Shown here one piece after another: positions 1 to 8,313 of a stretch of 19,893 nt of DNA (position 1 is the stretch's first letter; each line of letters begins with the position of its first letter). The notes under the pieces were generated by a model. That model had not been told where the DNA came from, ran no database searches, and was given only the letters and a program-made list of their open reading frames with translations. Origin of the DNA: Chloroflexota bacterium (lineage in GTDB: Bacteria > Chloroflexota > Anaerolineae > B4-G1); the NCBI GenBank assembly GCA_024232355.1, contig JAAEPW010000335.1, positions 1 through 19,893 on the forward strand, written 5' to 3'. Position numbers and translations under genes: made by a program.

Positions 1-915
1 AAGAGCATTACGGCCCAGTCTATCCTGAGAATTGTGCCCCGTCCGGGCAAGATCGTGGGAGGGAAAATCGTCTATCATCGCCGGTTGAACGGCAACGAAA
101 AGACCGGTCGCCTGACCGACCAGATCGACCTCACTCAGTTGTCCCCGCGAGGTAGAGAGATGCGAGAGATACGAGGCGGCGAAATCTCGATGGTCTTTCA
201 GGAACCTATGACGTCCCTCGACCCCCTCTATACCATTGGGAATCAGATTATGGAAGCCGTCACCTTACACCAGGGAGTAGATAAGCATAAAGCACGGGAA
301 CGAGCCATCGAGATATTGGGCCGTGTAAAGATGCCTCAGCCAGGTCAAGTTGTGGACAGCTACCCCCATCAACTCAGCGGAGGGATGCGACAACGCGCCA
401 TGATCGCCATAGGACTGAGCTGCTATCCCAGCCTGCTCATCGCCGACGAGCCGACCACAGCCCTCGACGTAACCACCGAAGCGCAGATCCTCGATCTGAT
501 GCGCGATTTGCAGCAGCAGATGGGCATGGCCATCCTGTACATCACCCACGACCTGGGCGTCGTCGCCGAAATGTGTGACGATGTCATTGTGATGTACATG
601 GGCAAAATAGTCGAGGAAACTGACGTGGATTCCCTATTCCACGATCCCAAACATCCCTACACCCAGGCATTGTTGCGGTCGATTCCGCAGATTTCGAGCA
701 AAACCCGGCAGCGGCTGGAGCCGATCACGGGCAGCGTGCCCGATTCCTACTCGATCCCCACCGGGTGCGCGTTCTGGCCCCGCTGCCCAAACTTTATGCC
801 AGAGACGTGCAACGTCAGCGAACCAGCCAACGTCACCGTCGCGCCGGGCCACCGCGTCCGATGCCACCTCTATGGGAAAAGCCAGAAAAGCTCCCCTGGT
901 TCACTAGGGAAATGA
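1..915 (+). CDS. oppD: Oligopeptide/dipeptide ABC transporter ATP-binding protein, OppD/DppD type (5' partial)
   Basis: This is one of the two cytoplasmic ATPases that power an oligopeptide-type ABC importer. The reading frame is open from base 1. The first codons read K-S-I-T-A-Q, which is the end of a Walker A motif (GxxGxGKS), so the start lies outside the window and the GTG at 34 is not the true start. Visible motifs are the Q-loop ([11 protein letters not shown], about 193-225), the ABC signature LSGGM (373-387), Walker B LLIADEP with Asp-Glu at 445-450, and the H-loop ITHD. The C-terminal oligopeptide_HPY domain is present: [12 protein letters not shown], then CAFWPRCP with further cysteines. 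The matching OppF-like partner follows. OppD versus DppD, and the real substrate (peptide or oligosaccharide), cannot be told from the ATPase. The adjacent mannosidase makes a sugar-containing substrate possible. Confidence 0.93.
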   Translation, partial: KSITAQSILRIVPRPGKIVGGKIVYHRRLNGNEKTGRLTDQIDLTQLSPRGREMREIRGGEISMVFQEPMTSLDPLYTIGNQIMEAVTLHQGVDKHKARERAIEILGRVKMPQPGQVVDSYPHQLSGGMRQRAMIAIGLSCYPSLLIADEPTTALDVTTEAQILDLMRDLQQQMGMAILYITHDLGVVAEMCDDVIVMYMGKIVEETDVDSLFHDPKHPYTQALLRSIPQISSKTRQRLEPITGSVPDSYSIPTGCAFWPRCPNFMPETCNVSEPANVTVAPGHRVRCHLYGKSQKSSPGSLGK

Positions 916-964
916 AAAGCAGAAATACCATGTCTATACCAATGCTTGGCACGGCTTTTCCTTA

Positions 965-1018
965 TGAAAACCCCAGCTTGAGCATTCGCAGACCCCGATT
1001 TTCACAATGGGGTTTTCA
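965..1018 (+). repeat. Inverted repeat in the oppD-oppF gap, just before the oppF ribosome binding site
   Basis: TGAAAACCCC (965-974) and GGGGTTTTCA (1009-1018) are a perfect 10-base inverted repeat around a 34-base loop. In RNA this would end 3 bases before the GGAGAG ribosome binding site (1022-1027) of the next gene. The same stretch holds a near-exact 12-base direct repeat, TTTTCACAATGG (999-1010) and TTTTCACAGTGG (1013-1024). A role in expression balance or mRNA stability is inference. There is no U-tract, so it is a poor terminator. Confidence 0.5.
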
Positions 1019-1035
1019 CAGTGGAGAGACCACCA

Positions 1036-2160
1036 ATGACTGAACACTTGAACCAAAACGAGAAAACCTCGGCTCGCTCACAGCCCCAGTCTCAGGGGCG
1101 TCGCCCTGAGGACAGAGCTCAGAGCGACAAGCACCTGAATCAAGACGAGATATTGCTAGAGGTCAAGGACCTGAAAAAGCACTTTCCTATCCAACGGGGA
1201 TTTCTCAAAAAGACAGTAGGCCACGTCAAAGCTGTAGACGGCGTCAGCTTTGATATCAAAAAAGGAGAAACCTTTGGATTGGTGGGAGAAAGTGGATGCG
1301 GCAAGACCACCACCGGTCGCTGTATCGTCCGTCTTTTGGAATCCACCAGTGGAGAGATCGTATTCAACGACGACGCTGCCGGACGTTTGCACGTCGAAAA
1401 ACTGGACAAGAATCAAATGCGAGAACTGCGGCGGCATATGCAGATCGTCTTTCAAGACCCATACTCATCGTTGAACCCCCGCCTGACCCTCAAACGCATC
1501 GTCGGCGAGCCGCTGGTGGTGAATGGGATCACCGACAACGGAGAACTGACCCGTAGGGTCGCAGATTTACTCCAGGCTGTCGGCATGCCGCCCGACGTAA
1601 TGGATCGTTATCCCCACGCCCTGAGCGGCGGGCAGCGGCAGCGCATCGGCATCGCCCGCGCATTGGCGCTGAACCCCCGGCTCATCGTTTGTGACGAACC
1701 CGTTTCCGCATTGGACGTATCAGTCCAGGCACAAGTGCTGAACCTGTTGGAGGACTTGCAGCAGGACATGAACCTGACCTACCTATTCGTCGCGCACGAC
1801 CTGAGCGTGGTCAAACACATCAGTGACCGGGTGGCAGTAATGTACGTGGGCAAGCTGGCAGAAATGGCCGAGACTGAAGCCCTGTACACCAACCCCAAAC
1901 ATCCATACACCGAAGCATTAATGGCCGCCGTGCCCAAACCAGATCCACGGGCACGATCGAGAAAATTGTATTCGTCGACAGGAGAAGTCGCCAATCCGGC
2001 CAATCCACCGTCGGGATGCTACTTTCACCCGCGATGCCGTTACGCCCAAGAAATATGCACCCAGAAACTACCGCTTCTTCGAGACGTAGGTAACGAACAC
2101 TGGGTGGCGTGTCATCGCGCCGACGAGCTGGAGCTTGTTGGGCTGGAGATGTACGAATAA
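1036..2160 (+). CDS. oppF: Oligopeptide/dipeptide ABC transporter ATP-binding protein, OppF/DppF type
   Basis: This is the second ATPase of the importer, 374 residues from ATG 1036. That start is preferred over GTG 1021 because GGAGAG at 1022-1027 sits 8 bases upstream. Motifs are Walker A GESGCGKT (84-91), Q-loop [11 protein letters not shown], signature LSGGQ (196-200), Walker B LIVCDEP (216-222), H-loop VAHD, and the C-terminal HPYTEAL plus CYFHPRC cysteine motif. The order OppD then OppF matches Opp/Dpp operons, though the 120-base gap is longer than usual. The N-terminus is odd: HLNQNE at residues 4-9 recurs as HLNQDE at 33-38, separated by a polar low-complexity linker. This suggests a duplication or a small in-frame insertion ahead of the conserved [13 protein letters not shown] start of the domain. 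Permease and binding-protein genes would lie upstream of the window. Confidence 0.95.
   Translation: MTEHLNQNEKTSARSQPQSQGRRPEDRAQSDKHLNQDEILLEVKDLKKHFPIQRGFLKKTVGHVKAVDGVSFDIKKGETFGLVGESGCGKTTTGRCIVRLLESTSGEIVFNDDAAGRLHVEKLDKNQMRELRRHMQIVFQDPYSSLNPRLTLKRIVGEPLVVNGITDNGELTRRVADLLQAVGMPPDVMDRYPHALSGGQRQRIGIARALALNPRLIVCDEPVSALDVSVQAQVLNLLEDLQQDMNLTYLFVAHDLSVVKHISDRVAVMYVGKLAEMAETEALYTNPKHPYTEALMAAVPKPDPRARSRKLYSSTGEVANPANPPSGCYFHPRCRYAQEICTQKLPLLRDVGNEHWVACHRADELELVGLEMYE
1045..1150 (+). repeat. In-frame 19-base near-direct repeats flanking a palindrome inside the oppF 5' end
   Basis: The 19-base stretches at 1045-1063 and 1132-1150 match at 16 positions and lie exactly 87 bases (29 codons) apart. 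Between them is a palindrome, CTCAGGG (1091-1097) and CCCTGAG (1104-1110), with a 6-base loop. Direct repeats around a palindrome, in frame, resemble a small palindromic element inserted in a coding gene. A plain internal duplication with drift explains it less well, because the intervening linker shows no relation to the conserved domain. Confidence 0.55.
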
Positions 2161-2202
2161 GGTCGCGAATATTCGTGGTGAGGCCGCGAATACTCGCAGT
2201 GA
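2161..2202 (+). repeat. Two tandem 21-base repeats with palindromic cores
   Basis: Units 2161-2181 and 2182-2202 match at 17 of 21 positions, directly after the oppF stop codon. The first unit contains the perfect palindrome CGAATATTCG (2166-2175); the second has CGAATACTCG at the equivalent place. A 21-base period puts both cores on the same DNA face. A regulator binding site is possible, but nothing else supports it. A short tandem duplication is the plain alternative. Confidence 0.55.
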
Positions 2203-2221
2203 GCAATGAATTGCCCGGCTA

Positions 2222-2623
2222 ATGCACAAGACCACAATGAAAACCAAACTCCAAAAAGCTCTCACCGCCGTCTCGTCTTACCTGGCATGGATCGTCTCGT
2301 TCGCCCTGACCCTATTTGACTGGATGGCCTTGCGCAGTCTCGTTCGCGCTATCGTGACCACCGTTCTCGTGACCATGCCGACAGAGCAGCGCGTAGAAAA
2401 ACTATTGTTCCCACAACTGATCATTCCCGCCATCGACCAAATCGCGACCCTCGTGTTTGGCGTCATCGCATTGATACTGGTAATTGCCCTGGAATACGTC
2501 TACCGTACCGCTGCCGCCAAGGGGATGCTAAAGAAACGATTTAGTCTCGTTACCGCGTTACAAGTGGGGGTTTTCGTCGTGTGCCTGGTTCTCATCTTGA
2601 TCGCTGGGCTCATACCCCGCTAA
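2222..2623 (+). CDS. Small hypothetical membrane protein with three predicted helices
   Basis: The 133-residue product is not recognised. It starts at ATG 2222, or at ATG 2237 five codons later; neither has a convincing ribosome binding site. Three hydrophobic segments are visible at about residues 17-37, 71-92 and 108-131. Short basic stretches sit at the N-terminus (HKTTMKTKLQK) and before the last helix (KGMLKKR). There is no signal-peptide cleavage site, no enzyme motif and no cysteine pair. It lies 61 bases after oppF and just before the mannosidase promoter, and its stop overlaps the region of that promoter. It could be an accessory of the importer, but that is only position. Its codon use and its conservative membrane-protein make-up argue that it is a real gene. 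Confidence 0.7.
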   Translation: MHKTTMKTKLQKALTAVSSYLAWIVSFALTLFDWMALRSLVRAIVTTVLVTMPTEQRVEKLLFPQLIIPAIDQIATLVFGVIALILVIALEYVYRTAAAKGMLKKRFSLVTALQVGVFVVCLVLILIAGLIPR

Positions 2624-2652
2624 TTGTAAAGATTCAGCGCAATTGGTATAAT
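2624..2652 (+). promoter_or_regulatory. Sigma70-type promoter for the alpha-mannosidase gene
   Basis: A -35 TTGTAA (2624-2629), a 17-base spacer and a perfect -10 TATAAT (2647-2652) are seen. The expected start of transcription is near 2659, about 30 bases before the ATG at 2690. AGGAGA (2677-2682) gives a strong ribosome binding site 7 bases before the ATG. The mannosidase can therefore be expressed apart from the transporter genes. Confidence 0.75.
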
Positions 2653-2689
2653 TTAAACACACACTTGATCTACTCGAGGAGATTGCAAA

Positions 2690-5600
2690 ATGACACTAAC
2701 CACCGAATGGAAGCGCCGGGTCGACAACTGGCGCAAGGAACTGCCCAATCACTTTTACCGCCCGCTGGGGACCGTCGCTCTGAATGGTTTTGTTACCACA
2801 GAACAACTGACCGCCGAGCAAGCCCTCCAGGGCAACTTTCATCCGATGCCGCCCGGCACCGAATGGGGAGCCAAATGGGAATATGGCTGGTTCCAGGGCG
2901 AGGTCGTGCTGCCTGAGGCCGCCACCGGCCAACGGATCGTCCTCAAAATCGAGGTAGGCGTCCCCAGCACAATCTATGGCGGCGTCGAGTGCGCGGTCTT
3001 TATCGACGGCCAGATCGCCGGAGCGCGGGACTATAAACACGAACACCTAACCCTATCCCACGACGGTGTTCCCGGCACGCGGTACGCGGTCCTGATCGAG
3101 GGGTACGCCGGGCACGGCAGGCGTGCCGTCCGCGCTGGCCCCACCCCGCTGGATCGCGAGACTGTGCCCGAACCGGGACCGACCCAGGCCGTCGTCGGTG
3201 AGAGCACTTTTGGCATCTGGGAAGAGTTGGCCTTCCAGCTCTGGATAGACGTCGAAACCCTCTACCAGCTCCGCGAGAGCATCGACCAGGATTCTCTGCG
3301 CGTGGCCGAGATCGACCAGGCACTGCGGGATTTCACCACCATCGTCGATTTCGAATTGCCCCACGATGAGATGTTGGAAACGATGCGCGCCTGCCGGGAA
3401 CGCTTCAAACCCATCTTGGCGTGCGTCAACGGCTCTACCGCGCCCACGCTATTCGCTTTTGGTCACGCGCACCTGGACGTCGCCTGGTTGTGGCCCCTGG
3501 CCGAAACAGAACGCAAGGCCGCCCGAACCTGCGCCAACCAGTTGGCCCTGATGGCCGAGTACCCCGAACACAAATACCTCCAGAGCCAGCCGCACCTGTT
3601 CTGGATGGTCAAGACCCGCTACCCCGAATTGTACGCGCGGGTCAAAGAGGCGGTCAAAAAAGGCCAGTTCATCCCCGACGGCAGTACGTGGATCGAGCCG
3701 GACACCAACGTCCCCAGCGGCGAAAGCCTCATCCGCCAATTCATCCACGGCAAGCGCTTTTTCCGGGACGAGTTCGGCATCGAGTGCGAGACTCTCTGGC
3801 TGCCGGACGTCTTTGGTTATTCGGGCGCGCTGCCGCAGATCATGCGCGGCTGTGGGGTCAAGTATTTCTCGTCGGCCAAGATCTTTTGGGCCTATAACAA
3901 CCACGACCCTTTTCCCTACAACACCTTTACCTGGGAGGGCATCGACGGTTCCGAGGTGCTGGTGCACCTGTGCAACTATTACAGTTGCCAAACCGACCCG
4001 GCATACGTCATCAACTATTGGAACACGCGCGTCCAAAAGGACGGCTTTTCCACACGCCCGTTCCCCTTTGGCTGGGGTGACGGCGGCGGTGGGCCAACCC
4101 GCACGCACCTGGAGCACCTCCGTCGCATCCAGGACCTCGAAGGTATGCCACGGGTCCAAACCGGGACCCTGACCGAGTATTTCCAAGACCTGGAAACACG
4201 AGGAATCCCCGACGCCCGCTACGTGGGCGAGCTGTACTTTCAAGCCCACCGGGGGACCTATACCTCGCAGGCCAAAACAAAGCGCGGCAACCGCAAGAGC
4301 GAATTTGCCCTCCGTGAGGCCGAGATGTGGGGCGCGGCGGCTCAGGCGCTTGGGAAAGAGAGCTTTGAGTTCCCCACCGAGAAAATAGACGAGGCGTGGA
4401 AACTGATCCTGCTGAACCACTTTCACGACATCATCCCCGGCTCGTCCATCCAGCGGGTGTACGAGGAGGCCGAGGCCGACTATGCCGCCGTCACCAGTAC
4501 GGCGCAGGATGTAGCACAGCAGGCGATGTCCGCCCTGACAGACGACGCCCAAGCGGTGACCGCCTTTAACTCGCTCTCCTGGGAGCGAACAGCCCTACTG
4601 ACTGTGCCTGAGGGCTTTGAAGGCACTGTGGACGAGGCAGACAACACGCTACCCACTCAAGTTTTGGACGGCAAGACCTTTGTCGAGGCAACCATCCCTT
4701 CGTGTGGATGGACATCCCTACGCCCCGCCAGTGCCCAAGAAACCGACAACACCCTGACCGTCACAGAACAACTGTTAGAGAATTCCCTGTTGCGCGTCGA
4801 ACTCAACAACAGGGGAGAGATCACCAGCATCCTGGACAAGGAAACCGGGCGCGAACTGTCCGACGGAATGTGCAACAGCTTGAAAATGTACAAAGACGTA
4901 CCCACCGCCTGGGACGCCTGGGACCTGGACAGCATGTATGAACTCACCCCGGTCGCGTTGGACGAACCGGCCCAGGTCGAGGTTGTAGCCAGCGGGCCAC
5001 TGGTCGCCATCCTGCGCGTGACTCGGACCCTCCACCACTCGACAATGACGCAAGAAATCCACCTGCGCCGCGACAGCCGCCGCGTCGATTTCCACACCGT
5101 CATCGACTGGCAGGAGCACCACAAGCTACTAAAGGTCAACTTTCCCGTCCAGGTCTATGCCCACGAGGCCGTGCACGAGATTCAGTTCGGGCACATCCGC
5201 CGCCCGAATCACAAGTCCAGGCCCTTTGACGCGGACCGTTTCGAGGTGCCCAACCAGAAATGGACCGCCCTGATGGAGGAGAACCGGGGATGCGCGGTCC
5301 TCAACGACTGCAAGTACGGCGTCAACGTGCTGAACAACAGTATTAACCTGACGCTGCTCAAGTCGGCCCTCGCCCCCGACATGGTCGCTGACAAGGGCCG
5401 CCAAACGTTCACCTATGCCTTTTACGCCTGGAACGGCAGCTTTGCCGAGAGCGATCTCGTGCGCGAGGCATACGAGCTCAACTGCCCCGTGACGACGGCG
5501 TCCGGCGCGGCAGACGAGGGATCGCTGTTCTCTGTGGATGCGCCAAACGTGATCGTCGAGACGGTCAAACCGGCGGAAGATGGTTCCGGGGACATTGTCG

Positions 5601-5788
5601 TGCGGTTGTACGAGGCCAAGCGAACGGCGACACGCTGCACTTTGTCCACATCTCTGTCGGTCGCTGAAGCGTTCCAGACCAATATGCTGGAAAACGTCCA
5701 GACGGCACTGCCGTGCGAGGATGGTCAATTGACGCTCGAGTTCCGTCCCTTTGAAGTCAAGACTGTGCGACTGCGCACATCATCATAG
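2690..5788 (+). CDS. Alpha-mannosidase, glycoside hydrolase family 38 (MAN2C1/Ams1 type)
   Basis: The 1032-residue product is a retaining exo-alpha-mannosidase with no signal peptide or membrane segment, so it is cytoplasmic. The GH38 metal-site motif GHAHLDVAWLWP is at residues 258-269, giving His259, His261 and Asp263 as zinc ligands. The nucleophile motif WLPDVFGYSGALPQ places the catalytic Asp at 373. The order is an N-terminal beta-rich domain (about 1-240, with GAKWEYGWFQGEV as in cytosolic mannosidases), the catalytic barrel (about 250-530), a helical mid-domain containing LNHFHDIIPGSS (about 577-588), and the C-terminal beta domains. The length equals eukaryotic MAN2C1 (about 1040) and exceeds streptococcal GH38 enzymes. 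It has its own promoter and terminator. Likely substrates are imported mannosides or free oligosaccharides; the exact linkage preference is unknown. Confidence 0.95.
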   Translation: MTLTTEWKRRVDNWRKELPNHFYRPLGTVALNGFVTTEQLTAEQALQGNFHPMPPGTEWGAKWEYGWFQGEVVLPEAATGQRIVLKIEVGVPSTIYGGVECAVFIDGQIAGARDYKHEHLTLSHDGVPGTRYAVLIEGYAGHGRRAVRAGPTPLDRETVPEPGPTQAVVGESTFGIWEELAFQLWIDVETLYQLRESIDQDSLRVAEIDQALRDFTTIVDFELPHDEMLETMRACRERFKPILACVNGSTAPTLFAFGHAHLDVAWLWPLAETERKAARTCANQLALMAEYPEHKYLQSQPHLFWMVKTRYPELYARVKEAVKKGQFIPDGSTWIEPDTNVPSGESLIRQFIHGKRFFRDEFGIECETLWLPDVFGYSGALPQIMRGCGVKYFSSAKIFWAYNNHDPFPYNTFTWEGIDGSEVLVHLCNYYSCQTDPAYVINYWNTRVQKDGFSTRPFPFGWGDGGGGPTRTHLEHLRRIQDLEGMPRVQTGTLTEYFQDLETRGIPDARYVGELYFQAHRGTYTSQAKTKRGNRKSEFALREAEMWGAAAQALGKESFEFPTEKIDEAWKLILLNHFHDIIPGSSIQRVYEEAEADYAAVTSTAQDVAQQAMSALTDDAQAVTAFNSLSWERTALLTVPEGFEGTVDEADNTLPTQVLDGKTFVEATIPSCGWTSLRPASAQETDNTLTVTEQLLENSLLRVELNNRGEITSILDKETGRELSDGMCNSLKMYKDVPTAWDAWDLDSMYELTPVALDEPAQVEVVASGPLVAILRVTRTLHHSTMTQEIHLRRDSRRVDFHTVIDWQEHHKLLKVNFPVQVYAHEAVHEIQFGHIRRPNHKSRPFDADRFEVPNQKWTALMEENRGCAVLNDCKYGVNVLNNSINLTLLKSALAPDMVADKGRQTFTYAFYAWNGSFAESDLVREAYELNCPVTTASGAADEGSLFSVDAPNVIVETVKPAEDGSGDIVVRLYEAKRTATRCTLSTSLSVAEAFQTNMLENVQTALPCEDGQLTLEFRPFEVKTVRLRTSS

Positions 5789-5814
5789 TACAATCATCCC
5801 TGCGATAAGAAAAC

Positions 5815-5842
5815 AAAACCCTGCCCATTGTGGCAGGGTTTT
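5815..5842 (+). terminator. Rho-independent terminator after the mannosidase gene
   Basis: AAAACCCTGCC (5815-5825) pairs perfectly with GGCAGGGTTTT (5832-5842) over 11 bases around a 6-base loop. The T-run is part of the stem and is followed by ACTCTTTC. It lies 26 bases after the stop codon. Because the A-tract and T-tract are symmetric it could also work, more weakly, in the other direction. Confidence 0.88.
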
Positions 5843-5877
5843 ACTCTTTCGGGTAAAATATAGGCGGGAGCAAGCGA

Positions 5878-8313
5878 ATGATCATATACGCAGGACTTTT
5901 TCTCCTTTCGGCAGCCACTCTCATCTTTGAGATCAACCTGACGCGCATCTTTTCCGTCGCGCAATTCTACCACTTTGCCTTTATGATCGTCAGCCTAGCG
6001 CTGCTGGGCTTTGGTGCCAGTGGGACCTTTCTTACGCTTTTTCCACGTCTGAAGGAACACGACCCCGCTCGCATCTTGACCCGCTTGAGTTGGGGATTCA
6101 CGCTCACGGCCATCGGTTCCTACACCCTCACCCTCTACGTCCCCTTTGACTCTTTCCGCGTTGCGCACGAGTGGCAGCAAGGAGCCGTGCTGGCCCTGCA
6201 CTACGTTGCGCTGGCGGCCCCCTTCTTTTGCAGCGGCACCGCAGTCGGCTTGCTGCTGACCGCACGACCCGAAAGCGCCAACCGCATCTATGCGGCCAAT
6301 CTGACCGGATCCGCTACCGGTTGCCTTCTCGCCGTCGCCGTCCCATCGCTGGTAGGAGGCGAGGGCACTGTCCTACTTTCTGCTGCCTTGGGCCTCTTGG
6401 CTGCTCTCATCTTTCAAATGCAGGTTTGCAAGTCTACGGTGATACAAGCGGCTCTCATCCTTGTTTTCCTGGTTACTACTCTGTGGTCACCTTCCTTCTT
6501 CGACATCCGGCTTTCACCGTACAAGAGCCTCAGTTACGCGCTTCTCTATCCCGATGTTGAATTGATATTTCAACGCTGGAACGGTTTTTCGCGGGTGGAC
6601 GTCGTGCAATCGACCGCCATCCGCAGCTTGCCCGGTCGCGGGTTCACTTGTCCCGGGCAGCCGCCGCCCCAATTGGGACTCACGGTGGATGGCGACAATT
6701 TGAACTCAATCAGTCGCGTCCGGCCCGGCTTTACGTCCCTGGAGGGGCCAGGCAGTTCAAACCTCACTGACTGCCTGCTGACCGCGCTCCCGTATCAATT
6801 GCGCCCCGGCGCTCGCGCGTTGGTCCTGGAACCTCGCGGCGGCTTTGACATGCTGGTCGCATTGGCGGAGGGAGCGCAAGCAGTCACGGCAGTGGAAGCG
6901 AACCGGCTCATCGTGGAGGCGGTGCGCGCGCAGGGGGAATGGGCAGGCAACTTATACGACGATCCGCGCGTGACGGTCGTGGTGGAAGAAGGGCGGGCCT
7001 ACGCAAGACGAACGCAGGAACGATACGACGTGGTAACCCTCTCACTGACTACTCCGCAACGCCAGGTCACTTCCGGCGCGTACAGCTTGGCCGAGGATTA
7101 TGGCTACACCGTGCAAGCCTTTGCCGACTATTTGGCGCGGCTGGACGAGGACGGCCTGCTGGTGGTGACACGCTGGCTGCAAGTGCCACCGTCCGAGGCG
7201 ATCCGAGCCTTTGCGCTGGCAGTGGAGGCGGTTGAGCAAGCCGGAGGGGACCCACAATCTAGCATCGTCGCGCTGCGCAGCTACCAGCAGATACTCATTT
7301 TGGTCCATAGCAGCCAATTCACCGAGGGTGAATTGGAGGCCGTTCGCGCCTTTGCCACGTCGCGGGCCTTTGACCTCGTCTACCTTCCCGGAATCCGTCC
7401 CGATGAGGTCAACCGCTACAACGTACTCCCAACAGCACCAGACTATTACAATGCCTGCATTGGGTTGCTAGAAGCAAAAAATAGAGAAAACTGGTACCGA
7501 GCATACCCCTTTGACGTCACCCCTCCAGATGACGACCGGCCTTTCTTTGGCCATTTTTTCAAGTGGCAGCAGGCTCCAGATATCCTGGCGATGGCCGGTC
7601 ATACCTGGCAGCCCTTTGGCGGCGCGGGGTACTTTGTACTGTTGGCACTGCTCGCAATGGCAATGACCACAGCTGGAATTTTGATTCTATTGCCACTGGC
7701 AGCACGCAAGCGAAAAAAAGTAAGGCGAGAAAAATCGCTGATCCCAACGTTGGGATACTTTGCCCTGCTAGGATTGGGATACCTGTGCATAGAAATCCCA
7801 TTGTTGCAGCAGTTCATCCTATTCCTAGGGCACCCAGCTTATGCGATGGCGACGGTTCTCTTTACACTATTGCTCTTTTCTGGTCTGGGAAGCCTGCTAT
7901 CGCACCGGGTGTCGTTGCGGCTGGTTCTGCTCATGCTTCCGTTGCTTGTTGTGGTGTACGCATTGAGCTTGCCAACTCTTATCAAAGCAACATTGGCAGC
8001 GCCGCTCAGTATCCGGCTGGTGATCGCAGTGGTGACGTTGGCCCCACCCGGCCTATTGATGGGAATGCCCTTTCCCAAGGGATTGGCGTTGTTGGGGCAA
8101 GAAGAAACCGAGTCTACCTCCGTCCTCATTGCCTGGGCCTGGGGAGTAAACGGAGCGGTCTCGGTCGTGGCCTCGATTCTGGCAGCGCTGCTGGCGCTCT
8201 CTTTTGGTTTCTCGGCTGTGTTGACGGTGGGAGCAGTCTGTTACGTGGGAGCCTGGATCATGGCCATTCGAATCCACCCTCGCCATCGTGCGCATCCACC
8301 CCTGTCCCCGTGA
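5878..8313 (+). CDS. Multi-pass membrane protein with a central spermidine-synthase-like (SAM-fold) domain
   Basis: The 811-residue product starts at ATG 5878, with GGGAG (5866-5870) 7 bases upstream. About six or seven hydrophobic helices (residues 1-205) are followed by a soluble Rossmann domain (about 225-565) and about six more helices (about 580-800). The soluble part resembles spermine/spermidine synthases: VLEPRGGFD (316-324) stands where polyamine synthases have a GGGDG-type loop, then an acidic VEAN strand end and DDPRVTVVVEEGRAY. The C-terminal helices carry MGMPFPKGL and AWGVNGAVSVVAS, which are typical of membrane-fused spermidine-synthase-like proteins. Such proteins are common in environmental bacteria, but their reaction is not established. 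The altered nucleotide loop argues against assuming polyamine synthesis. Its 3' end overlaps the convergent isoaspartate methyltransferase gene by 56 bases. Confidence 0.88.
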   Translation: MIIYAGLFLLSAATLIFEINLTRIFSVAQFYHFAFMIVSLALLGFGASGTFLTLFPRLKEHDPARILTRLSWGFTLTAIGSYTLTLYVPFDSFRVAHEWQQGAVLALHYVALAAPFFCSGTAVGLLLTARPESANRIYAANLTGSATGCLLAVAVPSLVGGEGTVLLSAALGLLAALIFQMQVCKSTVIQAALILVFLVTTLWSPSFFDIRLSPYKSLSYALLYPDVELIFQRWNGFSRVDVVQSTAIRSLPGRGFTCPGQPPPQLGLTVDGDNLNSISRVRPGFTSLEGPGSSNLTDCLLTALPYQLRPGARALVLEPRGGFDMLVALAEGAQAVTAVEANRLIVEAVRAQGEWAGNLYDDPRVTVVVEEGRAYARRTQERYDVVTLSLTTPQRQVTSGAYSLAEDYGYTVQAFADYLARLDEDGLLVVTRWLQVPPSEAIRAFALAVEAVEQAGGDPQSSIVALRSYQQILILVHSSQFTEGELEAVRAFATSRAFDLVYLPGIRPDEVNRYNVLPTAPDYYNACIGLLEAKNRENWYRAYPFDVTPPDDDRPFFGHFFKWQQAPDILAMAGHTWQPFGGAGYFVLLALLAMAMTTAGILILLPLAARKRKKVRREKSLIPTLGYFALLGLGYLCIEIPLLQQFILFLGHPAYAMATVLFTLLLFSGLGSLLSHRVSLRLVLLMLPLLVVVYALSLPTLIKATLAAPLSIRLVIAVVTLAPPGLLMGMPFPKGLALLGQEETESTSVLIAWAWGVNGAVSVVASILAALLALSFGFSAVLTVGAVCYVGAWIMAIRIHPRHRAHPPLSP

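Noticed and set aside
1021..1035. GTG at 1021 as the oppF start
   Set aside because: The GGAGAG ribosome binding site falls inside this extension, at the right distance for ATG 1036.
3449..4552. 367-codon minus-strand frame opposite the mannosidase
   Set aside because: It is a mirror frame of a GC-rich gene covering the GH38 catalytic motifs. It has no promoter and no recognisable domain.
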